Source of the DNA: Pseudomonadota bacterium
GTDB taxonomy: Bacteria > Pseudomonadota > Gammaproteobacteria > Steroidobacterales > JBCBZW01
Direction: 5' to 3'
Length of the DNA stretch: 64,000 nt
NCBI GenBank assembly: GCA_039193195.1
Contig: JBCCWS010000020.1
Span: 29,939-93,938, forward strand
The stretch's first letter is position 1; every line of letters starts with the position of its first letter. The translations under genes were made by a program, and so were the position numbers. The notes beneath the pieces are model-generated. The model saw only the letters and a program-made list of their open reading frames with translations. It was not told where the DNA came from and searched no databases. This document shows, piece by piece, positions 62,415 to 64,000 of the stretch.

Positions 62415-62782
62415 CCGTCGCTGTCCGTGAAGAAAATCAGACGATTGCCGAAGGGGTCGGCGATGCACATATCGCGGGTTCCCCACGGCTGAGCCTGCAC
62501 CCCCGGTCGCGCATGACGATAACGCTTGGCGCGCAGCTGCGCACCAAAATCGTCCACGTCATCCACCTCTATGCGCATGGACGCCCCGGGCGTGGCATCG
62601 CCGAAGTGCTCGGATAGGTGCAGCTGACAGTCGCCCAGGCGCAAGCCCATGTACAGCGGCGCATCGGCATCGAAGCGGTGCTCAAAAAGCACCTCGAAGC
62701 CGAGGAAGTCGATATAGAAGGCCCTGGCCTGAGCTTCATCGAAGCTGCGTAAGATAGGCACGGCGGGAGCTGCCTTGTTCAC
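62411..62782 (-). CDS. glyoxalase/bleomycin resistance-fold protein
   Basis: The 123-residue protein has a vicinal-oxygen-chelate fold pattern: the start PILRSFDEAQARAFYIDFLGFEVLFEHRF, YMGLRLGDCQLHLSEHFGDATPG in the middle and CIADPFGNRLIFF at the end. The FYIDFLGFEV segment and a late DPFGN are typical of the bleomycin-resistance-like group. Antibiotic binding, dioxygenase or glyoxalase function cannot be told apart from the sequence. Its stop codon lies in the adjacent palindromic element. Confidence 0.83.
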   Translation of the reverse strand: MNKAAPAVPILRSFDEAQARAFYIDFLGFEVLFEHRFDADAPLYMGLRLGDCQLHLSEHFGDATPGASMRIEVDDVDDFGAQLRAKRYRHARPGVQAQPWGTRDMCIADPFGNRLIFFTDSDG

Positions 62783-63070
62783 AGAAACACCTTTACTGCA
62801 GTTGGTGGCTCAGCCCACCCAGCGAGCGCTTGAACACCTCGAAGGCGGGAATCGTGTAGAAGTGCAAGCCCGCCTCGCCGAGGAGCGGCAAGTTGGCGGG
62901 ACCCGCACGGGTGACGGCCGCAGCGCGAAGCAAGGCCAAGGCGACCGCAAATCGGGGGGTGTGCACGGCGAGCACCTCCCGTGGATGCCCCCTCACCCTA
63001 CCAACTGTCGGCGCCCTCGCAAGGGGCCAGGCGCTGGCACCAGACCCCAGCCTCGCGCAAGATTGCCCGG

Positions 63071-63820
63071 ATGAGCAAGATCGCATTGATCACCGGCGCC
63101 AGCCGCGGGATCGGCGCCGCCACTGCTAGGCGACTCGCCGACGAAGGCTACGATGTGTGCGTGAACTACCGCCGAGATAAGGCGGGCGCCGACGCGGTAT
63201 TGCGCGCCATCGCTGCCGACCACCCCGTGCGGGCCATCGCCGTACAGGCCGATGTGGCGCGCGAGGATGAGGTCGAACGGCTGTTTCGCGCCGTGGACGA
63301 GCAACTCGGACGGGTCAGCGCGATGGTCAACAATGCCGCTATCCTAAGACCCCAGATGCGCGTCGCCGAGATGGACGCGCAACGAATCAACGACGTGTTC
63401 GCGAGCAACGTGACCGGTGTGTTCACCTGCTGCCGTGAGGCCGTTCGCCGCATGAGTCGTGCGCACGGCGGTGAGGGCGGTGCGATCGTCAACGTATCCT
63501 CCGTCGCTGCGCGCTTGGGAGCGCCGAATGAATATGTCGATTACGCTGCTAGCAAGGGTGCCGTCGACGCGCTCACGATCGGCCTCGCCAAGGAGGTGGC
63601 CGCGGAGGGTATCCGCGTGAACTGCGTGCGTCCGGGCTTCATCTACACCGACATGCACGCAGATGGCGGCGAGCCCGGCCGCGTCGATCGGATCAAGGCC
63701 GGCTTACCCCTCGGCCGCGGTGGGCAGCCGCACGAGGTAGCTGCGGCCGTCGCCTGGCTGCTATCAGACGATGCGGCGTACACCACAGGCACGTTCATCG
63801 AGGTCGCTGGCGGGCGCTAG
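63071..63820 (+). CDS. short-chain dehydrogenase/reductase
   Basis: The 249-residue protein is a classical SDR. It has the cofactor motif TGASRGIGAATARRL near the N terminus, NNAAIL, the catalytic serine in IVNVSSVAARLG, and Tyr-x-x-x-Lys in YVDYAASKGAVDAL. The RPGFIYTDMHA segment and a typical GTFIEVAGGR end follow. The start at MSKIALITG is used; an earlier in-frame ATG would add 30 unlikely residues. Substrate is unknown; an acyl-carrier or sugar ketone is possible. The TAG stop is provided by a palindromic element that begins there. Confidence 0.92.
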   Translation: MSKIALITGASRGIGAATARRLADEGYDVCVNYRRDKAGADAVLRAIAADHPVRAIAVQADVAREDEVERLFRAVDEQLGRVSAMVNNAAILRPQMRVAEMDAQRINDVFASNVTGVFTCCREAVRRMSRAHGGEGGAIVNVSSVAARLGAPNEYVDYAASKGAVDALTIGLAKEVAAEGIRVNCVRPGFIYTDMHADGGEPGRVDRIKAGLPLGRGGQPHEVAAAVAWLLSDDAAYTTGTFIEVAGGR

Positions 63821-63981
63821 TGTCCTGAGTTAGAAGTTCGTTGATGACTTCGCGGCACGTTTTCGCCCCTGAACACGTTGCTCCTCCTCCCGTGGGACCT
63901 GCCACGCTCGTCCTCGCGCCGCGCTCAGGGACAAAAACTCGCCTGCGAATTCATCAACGAACTTCTAACTCAGGACACTAG
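63817..63981. mobile_element. palindromic MITE-like element, family A copy 2
   Basis: The element runs from CTAG to CTAG with near-perfect terminal repeats CTAGTGTCCTGAGTTAGAAG and its complement, extending through the shared GTTCGTTGATGA. The 48-base core at 63875-63922 is the reverse complement of the core of copy 1 at 5699-5746 with one difference. A further CTAG follows directly. The left CTAG holds the TAG stop of the SDR gene. No transposase is encoded; the window ends 19 bases after the element. Confidence 0.82.
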
Positions 63982-64000
63982 CTAGGGGCCGGGCCGCAAG

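Noticed and set aside
62793..63086. A small minus-strand gene of about 97 codons between the glyoxalase-like gene and the SDR
   Set aside because: It overlaps the SDR start, has no ribosome site or recognisable motif, and could be a decayed fragment at best.
1..64000. CRISPR array or prophage
   Set aside because: No regularly spaced direct repeats, cas genes, integrase or phage structural genes were seen; the only repeats are the CTAG-ended palindromic elements.

Overview
The window is a GC-rich, densely coded chromosomal stretch. It suggests a Gammaproteobacterium with a large catabolic and signalling repertoire. The reasons are close family matches to Pseudomonas and Escherichia polyamine genes (SpdH, SpuC, PuuA/B/C/R, GabD, MmsA), a TonB-dependent receptor, twin-arginine oxidoreductases, TPR-sulfotransferases and FG-GAP/ASPIC proteins. 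The genus cannot be named from the sequence. No rRNA, convincing tRNA, CRISPR array or complete insertion sequence was seen.

Layout. 1-3757: two overlapping cyclic-di-GMP genes, the first cut by the window edge. 3758-9284 (minus strand): two paralogous Tat-exported SpdH-type dehydrogenases around a PuuC-type aldehyde dehydrogenase. 9453-15861 (plus): a tightly coupled cassette of two CrtI/PYROXD2-like flavoproteins and a GcvT-like folate protein, then an MFS carrier and a PhyH dioxygenase. 15968-26792: mixed genes, including a 2H phosphoesterase, a membrane protein/XRE pair, a sterol desaturase interrupted by a stop codon, a carbohydrate esterase, an unknown gene with two BLUF photoreceptors, a two-component system and a SIR2-like protein. 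26910-36267 (mostly minus): a polyamine/omega-amino-acid operon set (monoamine oxidase, two class III aminotransferases, MmsA, PuuR-like regulator, glutamine amidotransferase, exported cupin, gamma-glutamylpolyamine synthetase). 36503-40867: a second copy of the flavoprotein/flavoprotein/GcvT cassette with the two flavoprotein genes in swapped order. 41169-48627: a SnoaL-AraC fusion regulator, two PuuB-like oxidases, and small proteins of GFA, gamma-glutamylcyclotransferase and formaldehyde-activating-enzyme (Fae) type, then GabD. 48695-63820: a ferric-reductase-like membrane protein, TonB receptor, TPR-sulfotransferase, ECF sigma factor, two FG-GAP/ASPIC proteins, an Asp/Asn hydroxylase, a TPR protein, a glyoxalase-fold protein and an SDR.

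How the parts may work together. SpdH could cleave spermidine in the periplasm to 1,3-diaminopropane and 4-aminobutanal. PuuA-PuuB-PuuC plus an amidotransferase, or SpuC-type transamination, would take the C4 part to GABA and GabD to succinate. PuuC, the beta-alanine:pyruvate aminotransferase and MmsA would take the C3 part to acetyl-CoA. Within this locus lie two paired-flavoprotein/GcvT modules and an Fae homologue. This fits oxidative demethylation of an N-methylated amine with capture of the C1 unit, and is the best candidate here for an undescribed system.

The window also carries at least four short palindromic elements in two families. All end in CTAG, and several sit exactly on TAG stop codons of flanking genes, as expected of non-autonomous transposons with a CTAG/TA target.
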